A DNA stretch of 41,253 bases from Clostridiaceae bacterium (GTDB lineage Bacteria > Bacillota > Clostridia > Saccharofermentanales > DTU023), in assembly GCA_012800435.1 (NCBI GenBank), contig JAAZJH010000041.1:1-41253 (forward strand), given 5' to 3'. This document shows positions 8,766 to 16,543 of this stretch, one piece after another. Both the position numbers and the translations under genes were made by a program. The notes beneath the pieces were generated by a model that ran no database searches, was not told the origin of the DNA, and saw nothing but the letters and a program-made list of their open reading frames with translations. Within the stretch, counting starts at the first letter, position 1. Each line of letters begins with the position of its first letter.

Positions 8766-8789
8766 GCACGGCCTGCATTGAGGCCGTGC
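8766..8789 (-). terminator. Probable terminator of the ABC-2 exporter operon
   Basis: A perfect 8-bp stem GCACGGCC/GGCCGTGC with an 8-base loop. On the minus strand it is followed by TTATTTGT, a modest T-rich tail. It lies about 40 bases after the stop of the last exporter gene. Confidence 0.6.
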
Positions 8790-8828
8790 CGGAGAAATCG
8801 ATGTGTTAGCAAATATCCTGCCGCGAAG

Positions 8829-10010
8829 CTAGGCGTGACTGCGTAAGCGGCTTCTGCGTATCACAAGGGTAAGACACAGGAAAGCAACTGCCATCAGGGC
8901 CATAATACCCATCGCCTGCCAAATAAAGGAATAGTCTGGTGCCTGCTCGGACATATTGACGATGGTGTTGTTTGCCTTTACCGCCCAAACGGTCGGCATG
9001 AAGCTGGCCACCTTCTGCACCGGCGTTTGAATAAATTCCAGAGGTACGAAAACACCGGAGGTGAAGGAGAGCGCCAGACTGAAAACCGTTGAGAAAAAAG
9101 TCAGCGCCCCTTTGTTGCGTAACAGGGTAATGAAAAAATTGGCAATGGCCAGTACAGTGACCATGTGAACAAAACTCACTCCGATCAGCCATTGGCTCTT
9201 AGTATCGCTCAGCAAGTCGAAGCCCAGCTGGGTATACAGGAAGACGATCAGGAAAACCCAGAGGACGACGCTGAAGAGCAGGGTGGCCAGAAAGATGCCA
9301 AAGGTCCGTTGCCGTTCAGGAACGCCGGAAACCAGATCTCGCCACTTGACGGCCTGGTTTTCCATGGCAATCAGTGTACCGCCAATCACTGAGGAAAGCA
9401 GGGCAATAATAATGTAAAACGTGTTATTGAAAGCAGTTCCCAAGAGGTCGATTTTGGATGCATTCCCAGACAGGAACGCGCGGGTGGTAACCTTCGCCTG
9501 TAAATCGGTTTGGATCAAATCCAACGTCTCCTCTAGATGCTCCGTTGGAATGGTGCCGCCGAAGACCTGTTTGTATACTTGAAAGGTCTGATTATAACTT
9601 TCGACCAGTTGAGCTGAAACAATGGAAAGATGTACATAGACCGAGCCACGTGCATTCAGTTCGGCATAATGGCGCTCCGGATCCAACATCTGTTTTCCAA
9701 AACCTTGCGGAATCCGAATGACGTAGTGAGTATCGCCGTCAAAAAGGGCATCGTTGATGGCAATCTCTGTATCCTCCAGTTCGACGATCTCGGCGTGATC
9801 CGCCAAATATACGGTAAAAGCCTTGGAGACCTGCGATTCGTCGGCATCAAAAACGGTAATCTTTTGTCCTTCAATTTTTAGATCGGCTTCTTCACTCGGC
9901 AGTTGCGCCTTAATGACGAAACTTGTAATGACGACGAAAATACCGATATAGGTAATAATGGTCGCAAGGCTGCCTCGCATCACTTTGAAGTAAAGTTTAA
10001 ATGCTCTCAT
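8829..10010 (-). CDS. ABC-2 type exporter permease (LnrN-like)
   Basis: A 393-residue membrane protein of the ABC-2 class. One N-terminal membrane helix (about 13-35) is followed by an extracytoplasmic domain of roughly 150 residues and then about five to six helices in the C-terminal half, ending with a basic tail. This matches the permeases of drug-type and lipopeptide-type exporters such as LnrM/LnrN and YhgE-like proteins. An AAGGAGG site precedes the ATG at 10010, and the gene overlaps the upstream permease by 14 bases. It is last in a three-gene operon with a second permease and an ATPase. Confidence 0.88.
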   Translation of the reverse strand: MRAFKLYFKVMRGSLATIITYIGIFVVITSFVIKAQLPSEEADLKIEGQKITVFDADESQVSKAFTVYLADHAEIVELEDTEIAINDALFDGDTHYVIRIPQGFGKQMLDPERHYAELNARGSVYVHLSIVSAQLVESYNQTFQVYKQVFGGTIPTEHLEETLDLIQTDLQAKVTTRAFLSGNASKIDLLGTAFNNTFYIIIALLSSVIGGTLIAMENQAVKWRDLVSGVPERQRTFGIFLATLLFSVVLWVFLIVFLYTQLGFDLLSDTKSQWLIGVSFVHMVTVLAIANFFITLLRNKGALTFFSTVFSLALSFTSGVFVPLEFIQTPVQKVASFMPTVWAVKANNTIVNMSEQAPDYSFIWQAMGIMALMAVAFLCLTLVIRRSRLRSHA

Positions 10011-11220
10011 AGTTCGACCTCCTTAAACCGATGATGGTGAGTACAATGCAAATGACTAGGAAAACGCCCAAACGGATGATAATTTCAAAATATCGATCCA
10101 AACTTGTGTAGCTATATAGGCTGTACAGCCCCTCGGTTACTAGAGAGACCGGATTGATTTTTTGCATAAATGGCGCCGAATCTTTGATCAGCTTACGGAT
10201 CACGGAGGCCATCATGCCGGAAAAAAATCCCATGGCCAGCGGCAGTCCGATGGACAGAGCAGATTTGATGCCGGTTGTGCCTTTGAATAGTGAGCCGACG
10301 GCCGTACCCATGAAGATGCCCGTGAGAATGCCCAGAAGTAATAGGACGAGGATGTAACCTGTCCGGGGACCTAGGTCCACGCCGAGGGCACCGAGGTAGT
10401 AGTAGATGATAACAATCAGTAAAGAGTACATAACAACGATCGGTAGAATTTCGGCAAAAAAGCGCTTCCACTTCGGGTAGGGCGCAAGCCAGGAGCGGGC
10501 TGCGCGGGGCGATTGATTGGCCTCAACCTCGGCAACAGAATGAATTGTGCTTGACATCGGGAAGATGGTTAAGTAGCCCAGTAGAGCGAAGAAGTAAATA
10601 AGCACATCGCCTTTCTTTGTTCCGCAATCTTCTTCCTGAAGCCCGGTATCCGACTCAAACGCCTTCCGGATTTTCTCCCCTAACTCGGGACCCGGCTGGA
10701 TGGCACCCGTCGTCGCCAGCTTTTCGATGGAGCCCATCGTGTTTTTAATCTGCGCATAGCGTTCGAGGAGAGCGCGCAGAATATTGCCGTTCAGTGAAGT
10801 CGAACTGTTGAGAGCGTTTTTTGCTGTCATGGAAAGAACCTCACCCACCTCGACATATGCGTAGACCTGATTTTTGTCCAACAGTACCTTCGCTTCTTCC
10901 GGCTCTACTTTTGAATAAATAATGTAGGCGTCCTGCGGATCCGTATCAGCCTGCAACGGTCCGTCATCTTTGCCCGGTGTGCCCGGAACGCCGACATAAC
11001 CGAGGAAGCTATCGAAAGCCTCCAGATCCTCTTGCTTTGCACCCTCAGTCACGACAGCAACGGTAACCGGATCAAATTGATAGGTATCGGAAGAAAGCAG
11101 TCCCGACATGGCGAGATAGAAAACAGTCGTCAGAACGATCGGGAAAAAGAGGGTCCAAAACAGTGAGGATTGATCTTTAACCAGTGCCAGTGTCTTGTAT
11201 TTGGTAATGTGCTTAAACAT
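9997..11220 (-). CDS. ABC-2 type exporter permease (LnrM-like)
   Basis: A 407-residue ABC-2 permease. It has a membrane helix near 20-42, a long outer-face domain up to about residue 210 and about six C-terminal helices. It is similar in layout to the following gene but clearly diverged, so the two probably form a heterodimeric pore. It starts 8 bases inside the end of the ATPase gene, with AAAGGAG upstream. The substrate is probably an amphiphilic or antimicrobial compound, inferred only from the operon type and the neighbouring two-component system. Confidence 0.88.
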   Translation of the reverse strand: MFKHITKYKTLALVKDQSSLFWTLFFPIVLTTVFYLAMSGLLSSDTYQFDPVTVAVVTEGAKQEDLEAFDSFLGYVGVPGTPGKDDGPLQADTDPQDAYIIYSKVEPEEAKVLLDKNQVYAYVEVGEVLSMTAKNALNSSTSLNGNILRALLERYAQIKNTMGSIEKLATTGAIQPGPELGEKIRKAFESDTGLQEEDCGTKKGDVLIYFFALLGYLTIFPMSSTIHSVAEVEANQSPRAARSWLAPYPKWKRFFAEILPIVVMYSLLIVIIYYYLGALGVDLGPRTGYILVLLLLGILTGIFMGTAVGSLFKGTTGIKSALSIGLPLAMGFFSGMMASVIRKLIKDSAPFMQKINPVSLVTEGLYSLYSYTSLDRYFEIIIRLGVFLVICIVLTIIGLRRSNYESI

Positions 11221-12157
11221 CGTCTCTCAACTCCTTTCCCGTAATTTCCAAAAAGACGTCGTTCAGAGTCGGCTGCTTGGAACTGATTCTCGTCATGGGA
11301 ATGTCATGGTGTTCGAAATAGTTCAAGATGTCCAAGAGTCCGTTGGTTTTAGCTTTCATCTTGAGAACGAGTTCGGTCTGATCGTATTCCAGCGACTCCA
11401 CAGGCGGCAGTGTCTCGATAGTTTTCAAATGAGTTTCATCCAAACCAAATGTCTCGACTCGTACCGTCTCACCCGAGCGGCTGATGGCTTTAATTTCATC
11501 CGAAGTGCCCGTAATCAACACTTTGCCGCGATCCATAATGGAAATACGGTCACAAAGAAATTCCACCTCTTCCATATAATGGGTGGTGTACACAATGGTT
11601 GAACCTTCGTCTCGGAGCTGGAGAATGCCCTCTAAAATGCGGTTTCGGGACTGCGGATCCACGGCCACCGTCGGTTCGTCCAGGAAAATGAGGCGGGGTT
11701 TGTGGGCAATCCCGCATGCCAGATTCAGACGGCGCAACAGGCCCCCCGACAGTTTTTTCGGACGAAATTTGCGAAACTCGCCTAACTGAACAAATTCAAT
11801 GACCTCCTCCACTAATCTTCGACGGGTGGTTTTATCGGATACATAAAGGCCGCAAAAGTAATCAATGTTTTCGTAAACCGACAACTCGTTGTAAACCGCC
11901 GGTTCTTGGGAAACCACTCCGATGTCCTGTTTGAGATGATAAGCAGTCGGCTTCATCGGCTCGCCGAAAATCTCGACCTCCCCCTTCTCGTATCGCAGCA
12001 GGGAAAGAATACAGTTGATCAGGGTCGTTTTTCCCGATCCGTTCGGACCCAGCAAACCGTAAATCTCCCCTTTTTGAATCTCTAAATCCAGATGATCAAC
12101 GGCCACTAAATCCTTGTAGCGCTTGACCAGATTCCGTACACGTACTTCAGCTTGCAT
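11213..12157 (-). CDS. ABC exporter ATPase (LnrL-like)
   Basis: A 314-residue ABC ATPase of the drug-export (DrrA/CcmA-like) group. It shows Walker A GPNGSGKTT near 36-44, the signature LSGGLLRRLNLA with a degenerate end, Walker B LIFLDEPTVAVDPQ and the switch His in TTHYMEE. A C-terminal extension of about 90 residues (QPTLNDVFLEITG) is typical of this class. AAGGAGG precedes the ATG at 12157. It is first in the operon and is transcribed away from the histidine kinase gene. Confidence 0.92.
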   Translation of the reverse strand: MQAEVRVRNLVKRYKDLVAVDHLDLEIQKGEIYGLLGPNGSGKTTLINCILSLLRYEKGEVEIFGEPMKPTAYHLKQDIGVVSQEPAVYNELSVYENIDYFCGLYVSDKTTRRRLVEEVIEFVQLGEFRKFRPKKLSGGLLRRLNLACGIAHKPRLIFLDEPTVAVDPQSRNRILEGILQLRDEGSTIVYTTHYMEEVEFLCDRISIMDRGKVLITGTSDEIKAISRSGETVRVETFGLDETHLKTIETLPPVESLEYDQTELVLKMKAKTNGLLDILNYFEHHDIPMTRISSKQPTLNDVFLEITGKELRDDV

Positions 12158-12194
12158 GTGATTCCTCCTTCAAAGAACGACTGTTCGCCCTTCC

Positions 12195-12214
12195 GGTTGA
12201 TTTTTACTTCAACC
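12195..12214. promoter_or_regulatory. Inverted repeat in the exporter leader
   Basis: GGTTGA and TCAACC face each other across 8 bases. The repeat lies between a TATAAA box on the minus strand (12219-12224) and the exporter ATPase ribosome binding site, so it could be an operator or an mRNA hairpin. Confidence 0.4.
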
Positions 12215-12269
12215 AAAGTTTATAAGCTGCCGGACGCGCGGTGAAGTGCAGGATGTCACCAATCGCAGC

Positions 12270-12281
12270 TGACAATTGTCA
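12270..12281. promoter_or_regulatory. Perfect 12-bp palindrome, candidate response-regulator site
   Basis: TGACAATTGTCA is a perfect palindrome in the divergent region between the exporter and the histidine kinase genes. NarL/LuxR-type regulators bind inverted repeats of about this size. It lies upstream of both genes. Confidence 0.4.
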
Positions 12282-12322
12282 TTTCTCTCGATCGGACGGT
12301 GCTGTTTGAAACGGCTGACCTG

Positions 12323-12328
12323 TATAAT
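12323..12328 (+). promoter_or_regulatory. -10 box for the two-component operon
   Basis: A perfect TATAAT preceded by TG lies 25 bases before the histidine kinase start. No good -35 box is seen at 16-18 bases upstream, which would fit a promoter needing an activator. Confidence 0.45.
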
Positions 12329-12352
12329 AAATAACATCTAGGAGGGGAACGC

Positions 12353-13459
12353 ATGGATCTGCTCATCAATTCGATTTTGATAACCGCCCTCTCGACGGTG
12401 AGCGCGACGCTCTCACAGCCCGACGTTCTGCCGATCGCAGAGTTCTTTTCCTCCCTGATTTTGGCCGCCCTGCCGCATTTGCTGAGGACCTCCAAAAACC
12501 CGAAGTGGCACCGCTTCACCAACGGCTGCGCCGCTCTGTTCATCCTAGTGCTTGTTCTGCTCTCATGGAGCAGTCCGGCATTTTTATATTTCATTCCGCT
12601 CCTCGTCGGCTCCATCGACCGCATTCCCTATCTGTACGCGGTTGCTGCTGTCCTGTTGTCATGGATCCAGCACCCGCCCCCCGTCCATGCGGCCGCTCTC
12701 CTCGTCCTGACCACGGCGCTGGCTTATATCCTCGCTTATCGCACCCGCCGCGAACTCGGCTTTACCCGCAAACACTTTGACACTGTTGATGACCAGAAGC
12801 GCCGTGTACGTGATCTGCACCGACAGAATCGCGAGCTGATCGCCAACCGCGAGTTGGAGATGTCAAATGCCAGACTCCGAGAAAGAAATCGCATTTCCAC
12901 CGAAATACACGACAACGTCGGCCACCTTCTATCCTCCTCAATCCTCCAGGTCGGCGCCCTGGAAACCATCGCGAGCGAATCCGAAAGACCTTACATCAAA
13001 AGCTTGCAGCAAACCTTGACTGACGCGATGCAGCAAATCCGCGACAGCGTCCACGATATCCATCGTGACTCGCTGGACATTCGCAGGGAACTGCTGCAAA
13101 TTCAGAAAAAATACTCCTTCTGCCGTATTACATCAACCGTAGCCATTGAACATGAACCCGATGCAAAAGTTCACTACACCCTGCTGGCTATTGTGCGGGA
13201 GGCGCTGACCAACACCATGAAACATTCCGACGCTACCTTGGTCACGGTGTCACTCACTGAATCCGCCCGTCAGTATAACATGATCGTCACCGACAACGGC
13301 AAACCCAAAGACACCCGTCCCGCCGAAACGACCGGCATCGGGCTGGTGACCATGGAGGATCGCGTCCGCGGCCAAGGCGGGACCATCCACATATCCACAA
13401 GCGACGGCTTTCGGATTTTCGTGTCCTTGCCGGCCACTAAAAAGGAGGAAAAGACATGA
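12353..13459 (+). CDS. NarL-type sensor histidine kinase (LnrJ-like)
   Basis: A 368-residue kinase. The first 130 or so residues are hydrophobic with about four to five membrane helices and no large sensory domain. A short coiled coil follows, then the HisKA_3 dimerisation box STEIHDNVGHLL with His186 as phosphoacceptor. The HATPase domain shows REALTNTMKHS (N box) and DNG...GIGLVTMEDRV (G boxes). GGAGGGG precedes the ATG. Its last bases overlap the response regulator start (ATGA). Such intramembrane-sensing kinases usually control a neighbouring ABC exporter, here the divergent three-gene operon. Confidence 0.92.
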   Translation: MDLLINSILITALSTVSATLSQPDVLPIAEFFSSLILAALPHLLRTSKNPKWHRFTNGCAALFILVLVLLSWSSPAFLYFIPLLVGSIDRIPYLYAVAAVLLSWIQHPPPVHAAALLVLTTALAYILAYRTRRELGFTRKHFDTVDDQKRRVRDLHRQNRELIANRELEMSNARLRERNRISTEIHDNVGHLLSSSILQVGALETIASESERPYIKSLQQTLTDAMQQIRDSVHDIHRDSLDIRRELLQIQKKYSFCRITSTVAIEHEPDAKVHYTLLAIVREALTNTMKHSDATLVTVSLTESARQYNMIVTDNGKPKDTRPAETTGIGLVTMEDRVRGQGGTIHISTSDGFRIFVSLPATKKEEKT

Positions 13460-14121
13460 GACTGCTCATCATTGACGACGACAAACTGGTCTGTGAAAGC
13501 CTCCGCATGATCGTGGAAATCGGCTCCCGCAGGAATCAGCATGAAGCCGTGGAGGTTGTTGGCATCGGCCACAACGGCTATGCCGCCATGGAGCTGTACG
13601 AAAAGCTACGCCCCGACATTCTGCTCATGGACATTCGCATGGATCATATGGACGGTATCACCGCCGGCAAGAACATTCTGGCAAAATATCCGGACGCCCG
13701 TATTCTCTACCTGACCACCTTTCTGGACGATGAATACATTCTCGAAGCCCTGCGCATTGGCGCTAAAGGCTACCTCATGAAGTCCAGTTACGACGCCGTT
13801 CTGCCTTCGCTATACGCCGTACAAAACGGACAGCGCGTCTTCGGCGATGAGATCATCGAGCAGATCCCGCGTATTATTGGAAGCGACTCAGGCACCTCGG
13901 CTACAGGTGACGATGCGACCGACCGCCTGTCCGCCGTATTAACGTCTCAGGAAATCGCTCTCGTCGAGCAGGTCGCCGAAGGAAAAAACAACAAAGAAAT
14001 CGCTGAAACCTTACACTTTAGTGAAGGAACAGTGCGCAACTATATTTCGACGATTTTGGATAAACTGGGTTTACGTGACCGGACACAGCTGGCGGTTTAT
14101 TACTATAAAAATCGAGGCTGA
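13456..14121 (+). CDS. NarL/LuxR-family response regulator (LnrK-like)
   Basis: A 221-residue regulator. The receiver domain has the acidic pocket DDD near 7-9, the phosphorylation site Asp59 in LLMDIRMD, the Thr switch in YLTTF and Lys in KGYLMKSS. The C-terminal LuxR-type helix-turn-helix is LTSQEIALVEQVAEG...KEIAETLHFSEGTVRNY, interrupted here for brevity. It is translationally coupled to the kinase. I infer that it activates the exporter operon through the inverted repeats at 12195-12281. Confidence 0.93.
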   Translation: MRLLIIDDDKLVCESLRMIVEIGSRRNQHEAVEVVGIGHNGYAAMELYEKLRPDILLMDIRMDHMDGITAGKNILAKYPDARILYLTTFLDDEYILEALRIGAKGYLMKSSYDAVLPSLYAVQNGQRVFGDEIIEQIPRIIGSDSGTSATGDDATDRLSAVLTSQEIALVEQVAEGKNNKEIAETLHFSEGTVRNYISTILDKLGLRDRTQLAVYYYKNRG

Positions 14122-14228
14122 TTACTCAACCTTTATTGATACTCTACAAGAAGATCGCAACCGCCTGCTTCGTGATTTATATCACTAATATTTCTGACTA
14201 AACATTACATTCATAATAAGTACTTTTC

Positions 14229-14260
14229 TATTTCAATTAGGCGTTGGCCTAATTGAAATA
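14229..14260. promoter_or_regulatory. ArsR operator 1 (14-bp perfect arms)
   Basis: Arms TATTTCAATTAGGC (14229-14242) and GCCTAATTGAAATA (14247-14260) are perfect reverse complements around a 4-base centre. The right arm covers the -35 box of the promoter. Confidence 0.75.
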
Positions 14261-14272
14261 ATTGTGTATATT
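14244..14272 (+). promoter_or_regulatory. Promoter of the arsR-ABC operon
   Basis: TTGGCC (14244-14249) is separated by 17 bases from TATATT (14267-14272). The two boxes overlap operators 1 and 2 respectively, as expected for a repressed promoter. Confidence 0.55.
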
Positions 14273-14302
14273 TAGTTAGGCATATATCTAATTAAATATA
14301 CA
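14265..14302. promoter_or_regulatory. ArsR operator 2 (15-bp arms, one mismatch)
   Basis: TGTATATTTAGTTAG (14265-14279) and CTAATTAAATATACA (14288-14302) are reverse complements with one mismatch and an 8-base centre. They share the CTAATT core with operator 1. The right arm ends at the GGAGG ribosome binding site of arsR. Confidence 0.7.
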
Positions 14303-14313
14303 GGAGGATGCTT

Positions 14314-14742
14314 ATGGATAAGAAACAAGTACTGAAGGCAATCGCCGATGAAACACGCATGAATATTTTGAAGTTGCTTTTGCGGCACAATTACTGTGTC
14401 CGAGCACTGGCAAACGAGCTTAATCTGACTGAAGCGACCATATCCCAACATCTGAAAGTTCTAAGGGAGGCCGGCCTCCTCGTTGGAGAAAAGCGCGGCT
14501 ATTTCATGCACTATGATGTAGAACGATCCGTATTGAAAGAGCTGGCAAATGAGATGGAGGCTCTGGCGGCTATCGAACGGAAACCTTGTCAGCCGGAACA
14601 ACGTGATGATTGTCCCGCCGATGAAAAGCAGGGTTGTAATAAAAAGGGCAAATGCGACGATGAAGTTAAGGCGTTCTGTCACGGAATAGATCACGGCAAG
14701 AAGGATGAACGTCATGGAAATGGTGCGTGTCACAAATCTTAA
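14314..14742 (+). CDS. ArsR-family repressor with Cys-rich tail
   Basis: A 142-residue winged-helix repressor. The ATG at 14314 is preceded by GGAGG at 6 bases; the ATG at 14308 is too close to that site. The DNA-reading region LTEATISQHLKVLREAGLL spans about 38-56. Cys28 lies in the helix before it (NYCVRAL). The C-terminal 55 residues are charged and contain Cys92, 100, 108, 114, 122 and 139 plus several His, so metal or thiol sensing is likely, though the ligand is unknown. The gene ends 29 bases inside the ABC ATPase gene. Two palindromes upstream are its probable own operators. Confidence 0.88.
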   Translation: MDKKQVLKAIADETRMNILKLLLRHNYCVRALANELNLTEATISQHLKVLREAGLLVGEKRGYFMHYDVERSVLKELANEMEALAAIERKPCQPEQRDDCPADEKQGCNKKGKCDDEVKAFCHGIDHGKKDERHGNGACHKS

Positions 14743-15679
14743 GAAGAAGTACGGTAACTTTACGGCTGTAGATGATATCTCTTTTGACATCAAAAAGGGT
14801 GAAATATTCGGCTTTTTAGGGCCGAACGGTGCGGGAAAGACATCGACGATCAACATGATCATCGGCCTTTCCCGACCCACAGCCGGAGACATCGCAGTTA
14901 ACGGCATCGATGTAAGAAAGCAAACAAAAAAGGCGCAGGCCATCATGGGCATCGTCGCCGATGAGAGCAATCTTTACAATGAGATGAACGGCTTTGACAA
15001 TCTATGTTTCTGTGCCGCGCTCTATGGAATACGCAAAGAGGAACGTGAGCCGAAAGCGCGACAGCTTTTGGAACAATTCAGACTGACCGATGCGGGCAAT
15101 CGACCGTATAAGGCTTATTCCAAAGGGATGCGCCGCAAACTGACGATTGCCGCGGCGCTGATCCATTCTCCGCGCATTCTATTTCTTGACGAACCGACGA
15201 CGGGCATTGACGTCGAAAGCTCCCGGTATATCCGAGATATGATCGTAGATCTAAAAAAGCAGGGCACAACGATCTTCCTCACCACTCACTATATTGAAGA
15301 AGCTCAACGTATTTGTGACCGCATCGCTTTTATAGCAAACGGGCGAATTGTCGCAACAGGCACTGTTCCCGAATTGATGGAAAGCGTTAAACATGGTCAC
15401 ACCATCCACTTCATTACAGATGAAATCACTGAATGTCTCGCCGATGAAGTTCAAGCCCATTTTAGGGGAAGCAACGTTACCATTCGTTCTGATCGTTCGC
15501 TTGTTATGGCATCGGAGCAACGCATTCCTCTGCTTCCCGTCATGGCATTCTTTCGCGATAAGGGAATCGAAGTGTACGAAGCAGAAGAACTTCGCCCTTC
15601 TTTGGAAGACGTGTTTGTCAAGTTGACCGGCATTGAATCCTCCATGCTTGGTAAAGAAAAGGCGAATACGACCAGTTAA
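14714..15679 (+). CDS. ABC exporter ATPase, ArsR-linked
   Basis: A 321-residue ABC-2-type exporter ATPase. It has Walker A GPNGAGKTS near 41-49, a degenerate signature YSKGMRRKLTIA, Walker B ILFLDEPTTGID and the switch His in TTHYIEEA. The C-terminal extension ends in RPSLEDVFVKLTG, as in drug-export ATPases. The ATG at 14714 is chosen for its AAGAAGG site; another Met two codons later is possible. It overlaps the arsR reading frame, which implies coupled translation. Its partner permease follows after a 128-base gap. Confidence 0.9.
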   Translation: MEMVRVTNLKKKYGNFTAVDDISFDIKKGEIFGFLGPNGAGKTSTINMIIGLSRPTAGDIAVNGIDVRKQTKKAQAIMGIVADESNLYNEMNGFDNLCFCAALYGIRKEEREPKARQLLEQFRLTDAGNRPYKAYSKGMRRKLTIAAALIHSPRILFLDEPTTGIDVESSRYIRDMIVDLKKQGTTIFLTTHYIEEAQRICDRIAFIANGRIVATGTVPELMESVKHGHTIHFITDEITECLADEVQAHFRGSNVTIRSDRSLVMASEQRIPLLPVMAFFRDKGIEVYEAEELRPSLEDVFVKLTGIESSMLGKEKANTTS

Positions 15680-15807
15680 TGAAAAGTAGGATAGCGTATG
15701 ACACGCTGACTAATAACAGAAGGGCACTATGAAATATTCAGAAATTAAAAGAGACAAAGAATCAGAAATTTACTCATGATAAACCCGAAAATATCAGGGG
15801 GTCACCT
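15680..15807 (+). other. Gap in the exporter operon with a 16-codon reading frame
   Basis: Between the ATPase and the permease is a short frame from an ATG at 15729 to a TGA, encoding MKYSEIKRDKESEIYS and preceded by AGAAGGG. It could be a leader peptide or the remnant of a lost permease gene. No terminator is seen, so the permease is probably co-transcribed. Confidence 0.35.
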
Positions 15808-16539
15808 GTGAAAAGCTGGATTGCGTTTTGGAATATTCTAAAAAAAGATATAAAAAACTATTACCTAAAACCGCCGAACATCAGCTGGGGGATAATCTTT
15901 CCTCTCTCGTGGACACTTATGCAGCTCATCCGCTCACCCGGTAAGAATGTTTTAGAGTTGCTCCCCGGTCTGATTGCCATGAGTGTGTTATTTGGTACGA
16001 CATCAATGCTCGCCGTCACCATCACCTTTGAACGAAGCGGCAGATCGTTTGAACGACTTCTTCTGGCGCCTATCAGCCTTAGTACGATGGTCTTGGCAAA
16101 AATGGCGGGAACGATCGTATTCGGTATATTCAATGCATTCGTTCCGGTCATTTTTGCAAGCTTTTTTATCAATCTTAGCGCCGTGAAATGGGGAGCATTG
16201 TTACCCGCTGTTTTCTTGATCGCTATTACCTCTTCACTTATGGGACTTCTGATTGCGGTATCTGCTGAACAGGTCTTTGAAGCACAGACTTTTTCAAACT
16301 TCTTCCGTTTCCCGATGCTGTTTCTTTGCGGACTGTTTATTCCGATTTCAAGTCTGCCTGCATTTTTACGCCCTGTATCTTATTGTCTGCCGCTCACCTA
16401 CGGAACCGATATTCTTAAAGGCGCGATAATAGGAACAAACACTCTTTCTCCGGCGTTATGTTTCGGGTTGCTGTTGGTTTTTTCAACAATTCTATTTCTA
16501 ATTTGTCGCTACAACATCAACAGGAAGTGGATTCTTTAG
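15808..16539 (+). CDS. ABC-2 type exporter permease, ArsR-linked
   Basis: A 243-residue integral membrane protein with six hydrophobic segments and no large extracytoplasmic domain, typical of the short ABC2_membrane (DrrB/NodJ-like) class. The conserved pattern FRFPMLFLCGLFIPISSLP lies near 170-188, and the loop before it is where the ATPase docks. The start is a GTG at 15808 preceded by AGGGGG. It ends 4 bases before the convergent guanine deaminase gene. The exported substrate is unknown; control by a Cys-rich ArsR protein hints at a metal-linked or thiol-reactive inducer. Confidence 0.88.
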   Translation: MKSWIAFWNILKKDIKNYYLKPPNISWGIIFPLSWTLMQLIRSPGKNVLELLPGLIAMSVLFGTTSMLAVTITFERSGRSFERLLLAPISLSTMVLAKMAGTIVFGIFNAFVPVIFASFFINLSAVKWGALLPAVFLIAITSSLMGLLIAVSAEQVFEAQTFSNFFRFPMLFLCGLFIPISSLPAFLRPVSYCLPLTYGTDILKGAIIGTNTLSPALCFGLLLVFSTILFLICRYNINRKWIL

Positions 16540-16543
16540 GTAA

